In this document: one piece after another, positions 21,961 through 33,676 of the stretch | Position numbering within the stretch: position 1 is the first letter of the stretch | How the letters are laid out: the number at the start of each line of letters is the position of its first letter | Assembly (NCBI RefSeq): GCF_964656455.1 | Contig: NC_135717.1 | Coordinates: 139,886,308 to 139,950,307, forward strand | Origin: Halichoerus grypus | Taxonomy: Eukaryota > Chordata > Mammalia > Carnivora > Phocidae | Reading direction: 5' to 3' | Length of the DNA: 64,000 nucleotides | The notes under the pieces: generated by a model | The model's input: the letters and a program-made list of their open reading frames with translations, nothing else | Databases searched by the model: none | Told to the model about the DNA's origin: nothing | Translations under genes and position numbers: made by a program

Positions 21961-22960
21961 TAATTCAGGGTTCCTGCATTTGTTTTGTTTTGTTTTACTT
22001 TACCCTTCATTCTCCAAATGTATTTAATCAAAAAATGTTTTCTTAAAGCATCAACTATTGCCATCCTCTGGAAAAAAATACTCCAGAAAACACTTTGGGA
22101 AGGATGGAAATAAGTCTTAAAAAAAAAACAAAACAAAAAATAGATGAAAATACAAACAGAGGTATGCAAAGCCCATAAGGTACCAGCCACTCTCTCACCA
22201 GATTCATTTACAGTGGGTGCCAATTCTAGGTTCATTCAGGTGTTTTCTGGTTAAGAAGTGACCCTGGGGGGGGGGGAAGACTCTCAAAAGGATGCTGAGA
22301 GCGTTAACAGTGATTCTCAAGATTCTTAAATGGGTAGTTTACAAGGGGCAGGCACCTTTCGAGGAACACCTAGTTGTCCTCTGTGATTCACTCTGGGAAT
22401 TTCTATGTGCTAAGAGTCACATGCTTCCTAAATGCCTTATCCCTCATTAAGCCATAACCCACAATCACAACATTTAACAGTAAAAGGAGAATAAAACATA
22501 TTTCTTTCCAAACCAGGGTGTCTTTGGCTCTTTGGTAATTACCTTAAGCAAATATGGAGACCGATACATGTGTTTAACCCTGTGTTAAGGCTGGAGATTT
22601 AAAAAAATGATAGAGTAAAAGCCTCAAAGGAGTAACAAGTTAATGTAGGGTAAAGTGATATAAACAGATAACCACAATAAAGCATGATAAATGCTGTGCT
22701 AGTGGAATAATTAAAGGGTCATAGGATCACAGGGGTGAAGGGGTGAATGCATTCTGCTTGTGGAAGACAGGTGGAAGGTGGCCACAGTTTCACCGAGTAG
22801 GTGACATTTAATCAGAAATAATTTAATGATAAATAAAATAGTAAAATGGAAAGAATTCACCCCATGGGGGAAAAACGAACTAAGAAAGCTGTTGCCTAGT
22901 CTAGAGCCAAAGCTTAAGTTGGGTCTCAAACCACCAGGAACAACTGTATCAGGTCACTAT
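21961..22960. other. Unassigned stretch, no gene seen
   Basis: A G run lies at about 22266-22276. No repeat family or coding signal is recognised. Confidence 0.4.
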
Positions 22961-22989
22961 GCCACTTACATCTAGCTACGACCTTGAGT

Positions 22990-23170
22990 AGTGATAGGTA
23001 CTGGTGTAGCCATTTAACAAACAGTTTTGAGAATTTCCTATGTGCAAGGCATACTTATTAAGTAGTAGGCATATACCTGTGAACAAGACACAAACCTCAG
23101 GCTTAAGATTCTAACAGTATAATGGAAAACGTTCAAATAGGCAATAAAGCAAGTATTTTGAAAATAAATG
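22990..23170 (-). repeat. L2-like 3' end fragment
   Basis: 'gaatttcctatgtgcaaggcatac…ggcatatacctgtgaacaagac' resembles the inverse L2 3' end. It is old and short. Confidence 0.45.
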
Positions 23171-23320
23171 TATGCAAAACACTGCCTAGTTTGGTAAGTC
23201 TGTTCATGGTGTTTATGAAGAGTTTGCTATGCTGAAATAGAGTGGTAAACAAATGATTCTGGTCATTGCCCTCAGGAATTTATAGTTATAGATAGACTTT
23301 GATAAGGCTCTGATTCTAAT

Positions 23321-23357
23321 TGTGTGTGTATATATGTATATGTGTATACATATATGC

Positions 23358-23393
<36 letters not shown>
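23321..23393. repeat. Compound (TG)/(TA)/(CA) microsatellite
   Basis: TG-rich, then interrupted TATATG units, then (TA)n and (CA)n. The frames crossing it are low-complexity artefacts. Confidence 0.95.
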
Positions 23394-24862
23394 GAAGTTA
23401 TCTCCTTTGTATGGTAATCCAACAGCAAGCCTCAATTGCTATATAGATAATAGTACAGCTTCAAGACTTCAAAATGGAGTATTGTAAATATTCAATGCAT
23501 ATTATGCACATGAACACATACACTTACACACCTCTAGTTTGATCACCATTGGAGAATTTTTCTCAATGTGCCATTTATGTTTTGGATACTTTCTACTATT
23601 ACTAGACCCCTTTATTAAAAATTAGGGATGGAACAGTAGATACAAAGAATTTCTATATGTTGTTGTCTTTTTTCTTTAAAATTTTGTACATATATTTAAT
23701 AATACATTTTCTTTTCTGCTTTCACAAGTAAAATCTGGACTCATGTCATGGGGTAAATGCAGTCTATACTGCCAAGCTGTACATATTTAGGTAAGGTAAT
23801 ATTTTAAATTGAGCATTCATCTTTAAACTCAGTAATATATACATGTGGATAATTCTGGGAAAAAATAAATATGCACACACTCAAATACATGATCTTTCTT
23901 CAGAGGAACTTTGTTTCCCCTAGAACCACAAAGTGTTCAAAATGAATCTGTTAAGGTTGAGTTCATCTTTGTAAAAATTCAATTTATAAACAATGACTCA
24001 TTTATTCTTTGATTCTTAACATGGTAAAACTTCCTGAGAGTTTTACTGCTGCTGTGTAATTAAAACATGATATCTATATTGTTGGAAATCTTAAAGGTTA
24101 TAGAAACATCATATAGTATGTCATAGTGCATGCTCTCTGGTAGCAGGAGCATCCTATGTAGATGTTAACAGGTGTGGAAATCATTCAACATCCATGCCAA
24201 GTTCTTAGCAGTATATGTAGCTGCCTTCCAGACTGGATAGACTGCCCTTCTTCCAACACATACACACATTTCTATTCAACAGAAATCAAAGATGATTTCT
24301 GACCTTTTATTACTTCATTTCTTTAAAGAAAAACAATGTCAATTTCTTCATAATCATCTACCAATTAGTAAAGAAGCCAGATGTCCCAATGGCATTCAAA
24401 AACAGTATACCACTAAGAAGAGAGCATCTGATGCACCTTGATTTATTTTGCTTGTACTTTAAATTTTCAAAAGACAGTGAAAACAATCAAGGCAACTTCT
24501 ACCCTAGATTCCAGTGAGAAAACTGAGATGAAATGATAATTTATCACCAGGTGGAATCATTGAAAATATAGAAAGAGAATTTGTTAAAAATTTGCATGAC
24601 ACTACATACTAACTAACATTTCTAGGTCTCAGTACTCTATCTATTGTATGTTACACACATTTGTTCAAATGTCAGTGTTAATTACCTAAATGCAAAGGTA
24701 GTTATAGCTGAGGAGTTGAAGAGAGCTTTATCAGCAATGAAAACTTCACCCTTTCAAAAAGTCTGCTTCCTTATCTTTGTGATTTTTTTCACACTAATTG
24801 ACTTTTATTACTTGATTTACAAAGTAGTGACCATCCTCCCCAGCACCTTTCATCACATTCTT
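23394..24862. other. Unassigned AT-rich stretch
   Basis: I see no gene or named repeat in this stretch. Short frames near 24.65-24.88 kb match no family. Confidence 0.4.
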
Positions 24863-25087
24863 TCAGATGGCATTTTTTTTTTTTAAGATTTTATTTATTT
24901 ATTTGACAGAGGGAGAGAGAGAGCACAAGTAGGCAGACAGGCAGGCAGTGGGAGAGGGAGAAGCAGTCTCCCTGCTGAGCACAGAGCCTGATGCAGGACT
25001 CGATTCCAGGACGCTGGGATCATGACCTGAGCGGAAGGCAGACGCTTAACCGACTGAGCCACCCAGGCACCCTCAGAAGGCATTCTT
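24863..25087 (-). mobile_element. Carnivore SINE, minus strand
   Basis: Body is about 24876-25072. The diverged TSD TCAGATGGCATTTTT / TCAGAAGGCATTCTT lies at 24863-24877 and 25073-25087. The CT-rich middle carries an extra GGCAGACAGGCAGGCAG-like expansion. Confidence 0.94.
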
Positions 25088-25289
25088 ATAAGATGCCAGG
25101 ATTCATCCTGAACACCAGAGGCATAGCTCCAGAGCAGGTGTTGCTTGTTAAATCTCCTCTTGTTTTCTGATTTTGAAAATTCAAAGTTAGAGTTAGCCTG
25201 TTCCATCTCTAGGAATATTCTAGTAACACACTCACAAACATTTGCACAGAATTATAGACTTCGATTTCTACCAGGCTTCTCACTGATCT

Positions 25290-25378
25290 ATTTTAGTACA
25301 TACTGCGGTCCCATGAGCACCTAGCCCAGTACCTATCCTATAGTTGGTGCTAATATTTGTTGGATGAATGAATTTGTT
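25290..25378 (+). repeat. L2 3' end fragment
   Basis: 'gagcacctagcccagtacctatcctatagttggtgctaat…ttgttggatgaatgaat' is the characteristic L2 3' terminus. Confidence 0.7.
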
Positions 25379-25794
25379 AGATGCATAAGTGAATTTTAGA
25401 TCAAGTAGAATAAAGATGGAACAAACTCAATGATTAGGAAAGGTGATATAAAGTTAACTGATAACGGAAAGAAAGTACAACTGTTTATCTTTACATTTAT
25501 CTTCTTCCATAACTAAAATATTTGCAAAATGGAAAGGAAAGAGCAAATATTAAAAAGGAAATTAACCTTCGTGCAGGTCAGGATAGACCAGTCTATGCTA
25601 GAGTAAAAATAAAGCCTACAATTTTGCAATCCAGTGTGGGTCTGGGACTCTCCTTGGCAGGAAAGAGCTTTATAGGCTCTTTCCATGTTGTGTTGCTGAT
25701 ATTTTAACTACATGGTGCTAAGTACACTACAGTAAGGAAGGGTGGGGAATTATACAGGGGTTTTGCAGCCAGAGTTATAAGATAAAAATAGGTA
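25379..25794. other. Unassigned stretch
   Basis: No gene or repeat is recognised. Confidence 0.35.
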
Positions 25795-25838
25795 TATAGA
25801 TAAATAGATGATAGATAGATGATAGATGACATATAGAT

Positions 25839-25893
<55 letters not shown>

Positions 25894-25896
25894 GAT
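25795..25896. repeat. (GATA)n microsatellite
   Basis: Interrupted GATA/GATGATA units are followed by about 13 uninterrupted GATA units at 25840-25894. This is the type of tetranucleotide locus that is usually length-polymorphic. Confidence 0.97.
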
Positions 25897-26509
25897 AGAC
25901 AAGATAATGTCTCTCCACATCAGTCATATGGGTTTTGTTTTTGTTTTTTGTTTTTTTCAGTCACATGGTTTACACATAACTACAAGGGAGCATGCGAAAT
26001 TTGTCAAACAGTATGCCCAGGAAGAGGAAATGGTGTGGTAAGTACTTGAGACAGTTTTAGATACAGTGCTCAAGGTAGATACCCACTTTAATTGAATTCA
26101 AATCCCTAGCCCAAATTAACTGAACATCATGTTATATAAGGAATTTACATGTTTAATTGTGAAATTGTTACAAGTAGTCATATTTAAATTTTGGAAAAAT
26201 AGAAATGATGCCAGAAGAATTGAGGTGGGAAATGTCTCCTCATATTTTGTTTTTAACAATTCTAAAAACTTCAAACTGACAAACATAAGTTTTCCGTAAA
26301 ACAGAATGTTTACATGACTAAACAGATGGTTTATGAACCCCCTGAAAGTAAGGGGGTGGTAGCTAGGAGCCAACATGAGTTCATTAAGAAGTCAGCATAG
26401 GTGGCATAATTACCCTATGGAATAATTATCTTTTTAATTATTATAACTTTATGACCTGAGAAGGCTGACATAGACAGGAGTGGAGTGGATAAAATAATTA
26501 AGGTTAAAT
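25897..26509. other. Unassigned stretch
   Basis: A (TTTTG)n-like T-rich run lies at about 25932-25960. No gene is recognised. Confidence 0.35.
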
Positions 26510-26979
26510 AATTGAATAAGGATGAGGAATTCTTAATCTTAGGGAACAAACTGAGGGTTGCTGGAGTGGTGGGGGGTGGGAGGGATGGGGTGGCTGGGTG
26601 ATAGACATTGGGGAGGGTATGTGCTATGGTGAGTGCTGTGAATTGTGTAAGACTGTTGAATCACAGACCTGTACCTCTGAAACAAAAATACATTATATGT
26701 TAAAAAAAAAAAAAAAAGAAGAAGATAACAGGAAGGGAAAATGAAGGGGGGAAATCGGTGGGGGAGACGAACCATGAGAGACTCTGAGAAACAAACTGAG
26801 GGTTCTAGAGGGGAGGGGAGTGGGGGGATGAGCTAGCCTGGTGATGGGTATTAAAGAGGGCAAGTATTGAATGGAGCACTGGGTGTTACACGCAAACAAC
26901 GAATCATGGAACACTATATCAAAAACTAATGATGTAATGTATGGTGATTAACATAACATAAAAAAAAATTGAACAAGGA
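26510..26979 (+). mobile_element. Young 5'-truncated carnivore L1 (3' UTR only)
   Basis: Body is about 26523-26966. It starts at 'gaggaattcttaatc', passes 'aaactgagggttgctgg' and 'cctgtacctctgaaac', and ends with 'aatgatgtaatgtatggtgattaacataacat' plus A8. The TSD AATTGAATAAGGA / AATTGAACAAGGA lies at 26510-26522 and 26967-26979. The same 3' UTR appears in the inverted copy at 39.9 kb. G-rich tracts give long antisense frames, which are not genes. Confidence 0.92.
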
Positions 26980-27239
26980 GACAAAACCACTGTCCAATGT
27001 TCCTATGAAAAGAAAATAGGGGTGTTAGTAGACTACAATCTCAATGTACGTCAACAATGTGAAAACATGATAAAGAAGTTAATCTGTTTAGACTATACAG
27101 TGGTAATAGATAAAATTCAAGAGTAATTAGTTGTTTATTAACTACACTAAAACATTACAAGGCCTGCAGGTCAAAATGTGATTCTACTTAATTTTTGACA
27201 CTTGGCAAAATTACAACTATCTCTCTCTTAATAACCAAT
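26980..27239. other. Unassigned stretch
   Basis: No feature is recognised. Confidence 0.35.
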
Positions 27240-27850
27240 TTCTTCTGTAATCTCCAGCCTAAGTAATGACTCCACTATCCATCTAGTCCCACAACCGGAA
27301 ACATGGGGAGTTATTCTCAGTTCATTTCTCTGTTTCATCATCTATCAATTGCTATGTCCTTTGATTATATTTCTGTCTCCTGCTTTCCACATTTTATTTT
27401 CTTCTGTAGTATTGCAATTGTCTCTTAAGTAGGCTTATTACTTCCAGTGCCAACTCTTTCCAACTTCACCTCCATGCTACTGGGAGTGCTATTTCTAAAG
27501 CATATAATCTGATTAGGTTATTCCCTTATTTGTTTGTTTGTTTGTTTGTTTAAAAGATTTATTTATTTATTTGAAAAAGAGAGAGTGCCCGAGCAGGGGG
27601 AGGGACAGAGGGAGAAAAGGGAAGCAGACTCCCCGCTGAACTGGGAGCCCAGCAATGCAGGGCTCGATCCCAACACCCTGAGATCATGACCTGAGCCAAA
27701 ACCAAGAGTAGGATGCTTAACTGACTGAGCCACCCAGAAGCCCCATGGTATTCTGTTATTTAAAGTCCTGCATTTGCTCTCCATTTTTTTTCGTAGGATA
27801 AATTCTAAATTCCTTAGAAAGATGTGCAAATTATGGTACAGTGCAGTATT
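27240..27850 (+). repeat. L2 LINE fragment split by a SINE
   Basis: 'tattgcaattgtctcttaag', 'ccaactctttccaacttcacctcc', 'gagtgctatttctaaagcatataatctgattagg' on the left and 'tttaaagtcctgcatttgctctcc…taggataaattctaaattcctta' on the right continue in L2 order. The SINE at 27532-27745 interrupts it. Confidence 0.75.
27516..27761 (-). mobile_element. Carnivore SINE, older copy nested in L2
   Basis: Body is about 27532-27745, beginning with (GTTT)n from an expanded tail and ending GAGCCACCCAGAAGCCCC. The approximate TSD GGTTATTCCCTTATTT / GGTATTCTGTTATTT shows an old insertion. Confidence 0.9.
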
Positions 27851-27965
27851 ATTCAAACACTAGACTATGATCACTTAGTGGTTCCAAACTAAATTTTCTT
27901 TTGTGACCAATATTTCTAAAAAAAAATTAAATAGACTATACTAGCATCAAAATAGCCAAATAAGT

Positions 27966-28047
27966 CATACATAGTATGGATAACTATAATTTTATGGAAT
28001 TTGAAATCACACATAGTATGGATAACTATAATTTTGTGGAACTTGAG

Positions 28048-28049
<2 letters not shown>
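27966..28049 (+). repeat. 42-bp tandem duplication
   Basis: Units are 27966-28007 and 28008-28049, sharing 'catagtatggataactataatttt' and differing at a handful of positions. The second unit runs directly into the (CA)n microsatellite. Confidence 0.93.

Positions 28050-28097
<48 letters not shown>
28050..28097. repeat. (CA)n microsatellite, about 23 units
   Basis: Uninterrupted CA for 47-48 bases, the longest pure dinucleotide run in the window. Confidence 0.98.
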
Positions 28098-28099
<2 letters not shown>

Positions 28100-28164
28100 T
28101 TTTATGACATAAAATACATTTCTCACTACAGATTGAGGTAAAAAATAAAATTACTTTGAAAGCT

Positions 28165-28402
28165 ACTGGCATGGTTGTTAAAAGCATGAGCTCTGGGGCA
28201 AGATGACCAGAGCTCCAAATTCAGTTCTGCGATTTACTAATTGTGTAACTTTGGGTAAATTACTTAATATCACTGTACTCCAGTTTTCACATTAGTGATA
28301 AGGCAAAGAATAACATTCACCTTTGTGATTATTTTGAACATTAATGAGCATATGCATCATATAAAAAAAGTACCTGATTCAAAGTATGTAGTCAATCAAT
28401 GT
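28165..28402 (+). repeat. MIR SINE, nearly full length
   Basis: 'atggttgttaaaagcatgagctctggggcaagatgacc', 'tactaattgtgtaactttgggtaaattactta', 'cattagtgataaggca' and 'agtacctgattcaaagtatgtagtcaatcaatgttaa' cover the MIR consensus from head to tail. Confidence 0.88.
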
Positions 28403-28519
28403 TAACTCTATTGTTTGGAGTTTATGAGGTTGTTTTGTTTTGTTTTTAAATCTGGCTCCTACTCTAGTCTATGACTTTACTTACCCTTCTCTACCTTACA
28501 TACTTTACGATAGCCTATT

Positions 28520-28746
28520 TGAATTAATATTCTATTTTTTTAAGATTTATTTATTTATTTGAGAGAGAGAGAAAGTGTGGGAGCACGGGGAGGGGCAGAG
28601 GAAGAGAGAATCCCAAGCAGACTCCCCACTGAGTGTGGAGCCCAACACGGAGCTCAATCCCAGGACCCTGAGATCATGACTGAGCCGAAATCAGGAGTCG
28701 AGCCCCTTAACTGACTGAGCCACCCAGGCGTCCCTGAATTAACATT
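28520..28746 (-). mobile_element. Carnivore SINE, minus strand
   Basis: Body is about 28532-28734. The TSD TGAATTAATATT / TGAATTAACATT lies at 28520-28531 and 28735-28746. The tRNA-like head is diverged (GCCACCCAGGCGTCCC at the right edge). Confidence 0.93.
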
Positions 28747-28749
28747 TTT

Positions 28750-28910
28750 TTAATGTGCCATCAAGTTTAAGATCTTACAAGATTTCTTTCTAAAGAGATG
28801 GGGGCAGAGAGAAGTAACATGTTTTGTCCAAATTCACAGAGCCAGTTGCTCTGGTCTACTCAAGGCCAAAATTCATGCTCCTAAGCACCATTTCATACCA
28901 CCCATATTGC
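28750..28910 (-). repeat. MIR fragment, minus strand
   Basis: 'gaagtaacatgttttgtccaaattcacagagccag' followed by 'aaaattcatgctcctaagcacca' fits an inverted MIR core and head. Confidence 0.6.
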
Positions 28911-28984
28911 CTTCACCATAATCATCATTACAACCATCTAAACTTCCCTCATTTTCGCTTGTCTTTGTTGTGCATCTCTTACTA

Positions 28985-29215
28985 AAATTCCCAACTACTT
29001 CATAACATATCTGTCTTTCATTTTAGATTGCCCTTCCTGTACTTGAAATGGTCTTCTCTCAAAAGTGTGTTTTTTTTTTTTTTTATTTTTTTGTTTTTGG
29101 AGAAGTCCTACACGTCATTCTAGATGCTTCTCATAACCATCCCTCTCTAAATGCAACTCTTGGCAGACATAAGGAGTTTTTATTTCCTCATACTCCAAAA
29201 GTACTTTGTGATTTC
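28985..29215 (+). repeat. L2-like fragment with an internal poly-T run
   Basis: 'ttgcccttcctgtacttgaaatggtcttctctc' and the downstream 'ctcatactccaaaagtactttgtga' fit diverged plus-strand L2. A poly-T run lies at about 29069-29084. Confidence 0.45.
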
Positions 29216-29824
29216 CTCGAATAGTATTTCTCAATTTCTGTTATGGGGAACAAAAGTCTTATGAGATACCAAAAACCGGGTCACTATGGTCAAGTTTGGG
29301 GACTGCTACATACCATGACTTCTAGTACTTAGGAAAATCACAAAATATATTAACATTTTAAAGGTCAGAGAAGACCTGAAGCAAAGATGGCAATTTTTCT
29401 TTTGTCTTCCAGATTTTAAGAGTAAACATTGAACCATTATGTTGGCATAATGCTTATTAAGGAATCTTTTTTGAAGATGCTGCATGGTTAGTATTTATTC
29501 CCCTAAATTGGAATTTTTTTTCCTTGCCTACACCTTTCGCTTCAGTATTGTAGTGGATGTTTGTTGTTTTGGCTATCCAATGTTGGAATACCCCTCCTGT
29601 TTTGGAATAATGCTTAAATGTTTGGGAAATGGTATTTCACCCACATGAAAGCAGAAGGAGCTCTGTGACCATTTGATGTCTGATGCCTAATTACCTATTT
29701 TCATCTGGGAATTTTGATACTTGAGGGAAAATTAAGAAAGTACAGGATATTTATTGCTATTTTTGGCAAAATCTATAGCTGTCAGTGTCCGGTAGTATTT
29801 GGACTATTGCTTTCCTATGTCACT
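29216..29824. other. Unassigned stretch
   Basis: Around 29225-29310 the text is reminiscent of an old hAT-type fragment, but I cannot assign it. No gene is seen. Confidence 0.3.
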
Positions 29825-30180
29825 CGGCTTTTACTGCACAACAAACAACCACAAAAATCTCAGTGACATACTCAGTGGCATTTACTTCTCACTCATGAGT
29901 TACATGTTAATTGGGGCTCAGCTGATCTAGACTGTGCAGGGCTGGACTTGGCTCCAAGCCATGCCTAGTGTTTAGGATTTCTCCATATCATTCAGACTTT
30001 TCTGAGACAGTGGGATACCTGGCACATGCACCTTCCAGACACATTCCAAGCCTATGTTATGTCATGCTCACTAATATTCCACTGGCCACAGCAAGTCACA
30101 TGGCCAAGCCCAAAATCAAGAGACTAAGAAATACACTTTGTCTACCAAGAGACCATGGCAAGGGCGTGAATGTATAATGT
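29825..30180 (+). repeat. Old interspersed repeat, family not named
   Basis: 'ttactgcacaacaaacaaccacaaaaatctcagtgacat', 'ggggctcagctgatctaga' and 'attccactggccacagcaagtcacatggccaagccc' follow a mammalian repeat I recognise by its order of blocks (…CAGTGGCTTAAAACAAC…CATTCTATTGGTCAAAGCAAGTCACATGGCC…). I cannot name it. A 69-codon frame inside it is not a gene. Confidence 0.5.
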
Positions 30181-30704
30181 TATCATAAGAGAATGGAGAA
30201 TTGAGAGCATAATGTAATCTGCCACATGTTCTGTGCATATATTTCCATGGCTGACACTTCAGTCCTTCGGTTCCTGCTATAGAGTGTTTCTTCATTTTTC
30301 CTATTGACTCAGTGAGCTATTTGACACCCATTAGCAAACCGTGACATTTCAAATAATAGGGCCTCATATGGGCATGTGGGAGAGAGTCTTTGGCCACAAA
30401 GATGAGATCCTTAAGTGATGTCAGGAGGCAGTGTCTCACCCTACCTGAGTAAATCCAGATCCTGATTTATAAATCTCCATGATACTTACACTCTCCCACC
30501 AAATATTTATTATAGGAAAACTTGATCATTATATAGGATATAATTTTTAGGAGTATACTTTTTAAAATAATAAATATCTTTATTAGGATATAACTATTTC
30601 AGTTTTTAATTCCAAATTCCTCATTGGTACTATCTCTTAAGCCAAGATTTTCACCAAAATGCTCATTTTCATAAATATGAGTTGCAAGTAATGATATGTA
30701 CGAT

Positions 30705-30737
<33 letters not shown>

Positions 30738-32839
30738 CCCATCAGGGACTAGATTTGGCAGAGGTGGGGGTCTCCAAATAGTTACATTGGGAGGTATGAA
30801 ATAGTTGAGGTTCAGCTAGTGGTAACTATTTTTTTCCCCACAAATGTCATATTCTTCCAGATCACTAAATGTAACCGGTACTTAGTTTATTAACTAATGT
30901 TAAGGTTTAATATTTAAAAGAGTACTTCCCACTTGAGGGAAGACAATACATATTAGCCATCAAAAGAATGCTGGTTAACAACAGAATAACAAAACCAAGA
31001 CCTGGAATGAAGACAATTTCTAGTCTATGTGGGGAAAAACAAGTAAGCCTGGTGATTAGTCAGTGTGAATTTTTCTCAGTGCTCTCCCTTTTGGTTAGAA
31101 ATTTGAGCATGCAGAGTAATGCACCTGTACATCTGTGACTGCTGGATGGAATTGAGTGAAAGCACGACTGTCTATCCCAAAAGAAAATAGCATTTTAAAA
31201 TACCTTGTAATGCAAGATAATGAGCTGATATGATTACAAGCTAATAGACTCCATTACAACACACAGTGCCACTCTGGGGTCAGTCTGATATCCCTCTTCT
31301 CTCACTCCAGATGCCACTCTGCTACTCTTCTGTCTCCCTCTTTTTACTGTTAGTGTGTAGATTTACCGCTATGTTGTGTGTTTAATTTTGTTCAGAAAAA
31401 AAAAAAAGTCTTAGTGAATTCTGGTCTAAGTTGATATTGGATGTCTGAAAAGTAAGTATAAAATCAATGCTTTATAAGCTCTGGGAGAGAGTATTGACTA
31501 GTAAAGAGATGCATCACTGAGAGACACAGTCAGTGGCCTACACACATATCACTGGTTGCAACAAACCAGTCCTGCTTCTTCAAACTCCAATTCTTTTTCC
31601 TTAGAGGAGTAATTCTTTTGTGGCAGATTGTATGTGCCATGAAAGCTGTATCAGTTAAGGCTTCAGTGTACTGATGTAACTGAAAACCTAAATATAACAG
31701 ATTAAACAAAGTGAGGTTTATTTTTCTGTCAGGAAAGATAAATTGGAGAGTAGACCTTAACTTTCACTTATATATCATTGTCCAGAATTTAGCCACCTGA
31801 CCAATGCTACCTGCAAGGCATTATTTTTTACTTGGAAATATTGCCACAGTCAACTAAATAGTAAAGAAAAAAAGACAAATGGGTATAATAGCACACTTAG
31901 TCACAGATCAAATCCAACAGCAATAGTCCTGGAACCTCATGGTAAGAGAATACCTCATGTTAAGACAGACACAACTAGCAATTGGAATATAAGCTCATTT
32001 AATAAGAATAATAGAGTACTCCAGGTGACTGTAGAGCAGAGTATTTTGAACTGTCAAAGAATAATTATATCATACGGAGTTAAACAGGCAAGGAGGACTT
32101 TATTTAAGAGAATTGCAATAGGGGAGAGAGATTGAACTAAACTCTGCTGGAACAGAAGGTGGGAGACTTGCAAGCACTCGGGTGAGCTCATGGTAAAGTA
32201 TTGAAAGGCCTTGGTTTGAGGGGTGCTGAGTCAGTGTGATCAGGCCATCTGTGTTGGCTAATTGGTGTTTATAGAAGTTGGGCTCCTACCCTCCACAGAG
32301 ACTTGGAGACAGGGGCATTATCTTGAGTACATTTTGAAGGGATGACTCCCAATTTCTTGAGAAAGAATTCCTGGGTTATAAAAATGCCAAGAGGCTTGGA
32401 GAAGAGTTACATCTCAAAGGGGAGACACTATAAGAAAAGGAAGTATGGCGGCTTATTATAGTTGTGAAGAAACTGGTCCAAAGTTTAGTCAAGCTGAGGG
32501 GAACGTTGAGGACCTCTTGGTTGATCTCATTAATGTTGTTCAGAAACACTAGACTATGATGTTGACAAAAAGCATGATAAACTTAAGTCAGTTTTTAAAA
32601 ATTGTTCTTAAATTCTCTAGAGACAATATTTCACTTTGCTGCCTGCACCTGAGGGCAGGCTACACCTATTGCCCTTCTTCTCCCCATCCTTCGGTATGTC
32701 ACTGCAGGTGAGATTAATTTTATGGACTAGTCAATACACACTTTAAATACATGTGTTTAATGTTCTGTAAGACACATTTGAAGTCATGGTATTTATTAAA
32801 ATAAACAAGAAATTACAAAACAAAAGTTGGCAGAAATGA
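30181..32839. other. Long unassigned stretch
   Basis: No gene is seen. A (TTG)n run lies at 30705-30736 and a poly-A at about 31399-31410. The block 32090-32520 is more GC-rich and could be a fragment of an LTR element, but I see no paired ends or poly-A signal to support that. Confidence 0.35.
30705..30736. repeat. (TTG)n microsatellite
   Basis: About 10.5 uninterrupted TTG units. Confidence 0.97.
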
Positions 32840-33477
32840 AATAAGTGTATATGAAGAAAAAGCACTTAGACGTATTGGAAATGAACATTATATTCACTGC
32901 AATAAATATTTCATCATGCTCAATCCTAGAGAATTAGTGAATTGAAGAGTATAGTACCAGCTATTTGGCCCCGATGGACAGAAGAGTTCAGTGATTTGAA
33001 AGACAACTTGAAAAGCTCCAACAAATATTTAACTGGAATTTTTTAATAAAATAATGGAGGAAATAGTAAAGAAGCAGTATTTAAGTGGCTAACTACTGCA
33101 AATTTTCCAAAATTAAAGACACAGTATCTCAGATTAAGAGCTCACTGTAAATAAGGAACAAGAAGGGTCAATAAATATAAAGTCACATCTAAATATGCTG
33201 TATTGGAGCCTGAGAACATCAGAGATAGAGACAAATCTTGGAAAGTCAGCAAAGCAAATTCAAATTAACAACAAATAAAAAATATTAGATGATCAACACA
33301 TATCTCATCAGAAGGAAAAAATGAAATATTATTTTAAGAGGATGAGAGACAATAAATATGAAACTAAAATATTGTAGCTTGATAAACTACAAATTTTGAG
33401 CATGTGCAAAATAAAGGTATTTTTAGTCATGCATGCCAAATTTAAGAAAGTTCACTCAAAAAAAAAGTATTTAAGGA

Positions 33478-33676
33478 TTAAAAAATATATATATTTACGA
33501 GAGAGAGAGAGAGTGCGAGCTGGAGGAGCAAAGGGAAAGAATCTCAAGCAGACTCCCCACTGAGCATGGAGCCCCACCAGGGCTCAGTGCAGGGCTCAAA
33601 TCTGTGACCCATGAGATCATGACCTGAGCCAAAATCACGAGTCAGACACTTAACTGACTGAGCCACCAGGGACCCT
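33478..33676 (-). mobile_element. Carnivore SINE, older copy nested in LINE
   Basis: The (GA)n-rich middle, 'cagactccccactgagcatggagcc' and 'gatcatgacctgagcc' are clear; the right edge is 'ctgactgagccaccagggacc'. No convincing target-site duplication is seen. A 24-26-nt poly-T follows at about 33683-33706. Confidence 0.88.

Noticed and set aside
22266..22276. G-quadruplex candidate at a G run
   Set aside because: A single homopolymer run without the spaced G-tracts needed for a clear quadruplex motif.
25795..25896. CRISPR-like regular repeat spacing
   Set aside because: Simple tetranucleotide tandem repeat with no spacers, in a vertebrate genome.
26539..26914. Pro/Ser/Phe-rich minus-strand frames, also mirrored at 39982-40206
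   Set aside because: Antisense or sense readings of the G-rich carnivore L1 3' UTR. Similar peptides at both places simply reflect two L1 copies.
32090..32520. Possible LTR or LTR fragment
   Set aside because: The composition is suggestive, but no TG/CA ends, duplicated flanks or poly-A signal could be placed.
32648..32680. Small inverted repeat (GCCTGC…GCAGGC)
   Set aside because: A six-base stem is expected by chance at this length of sequence.
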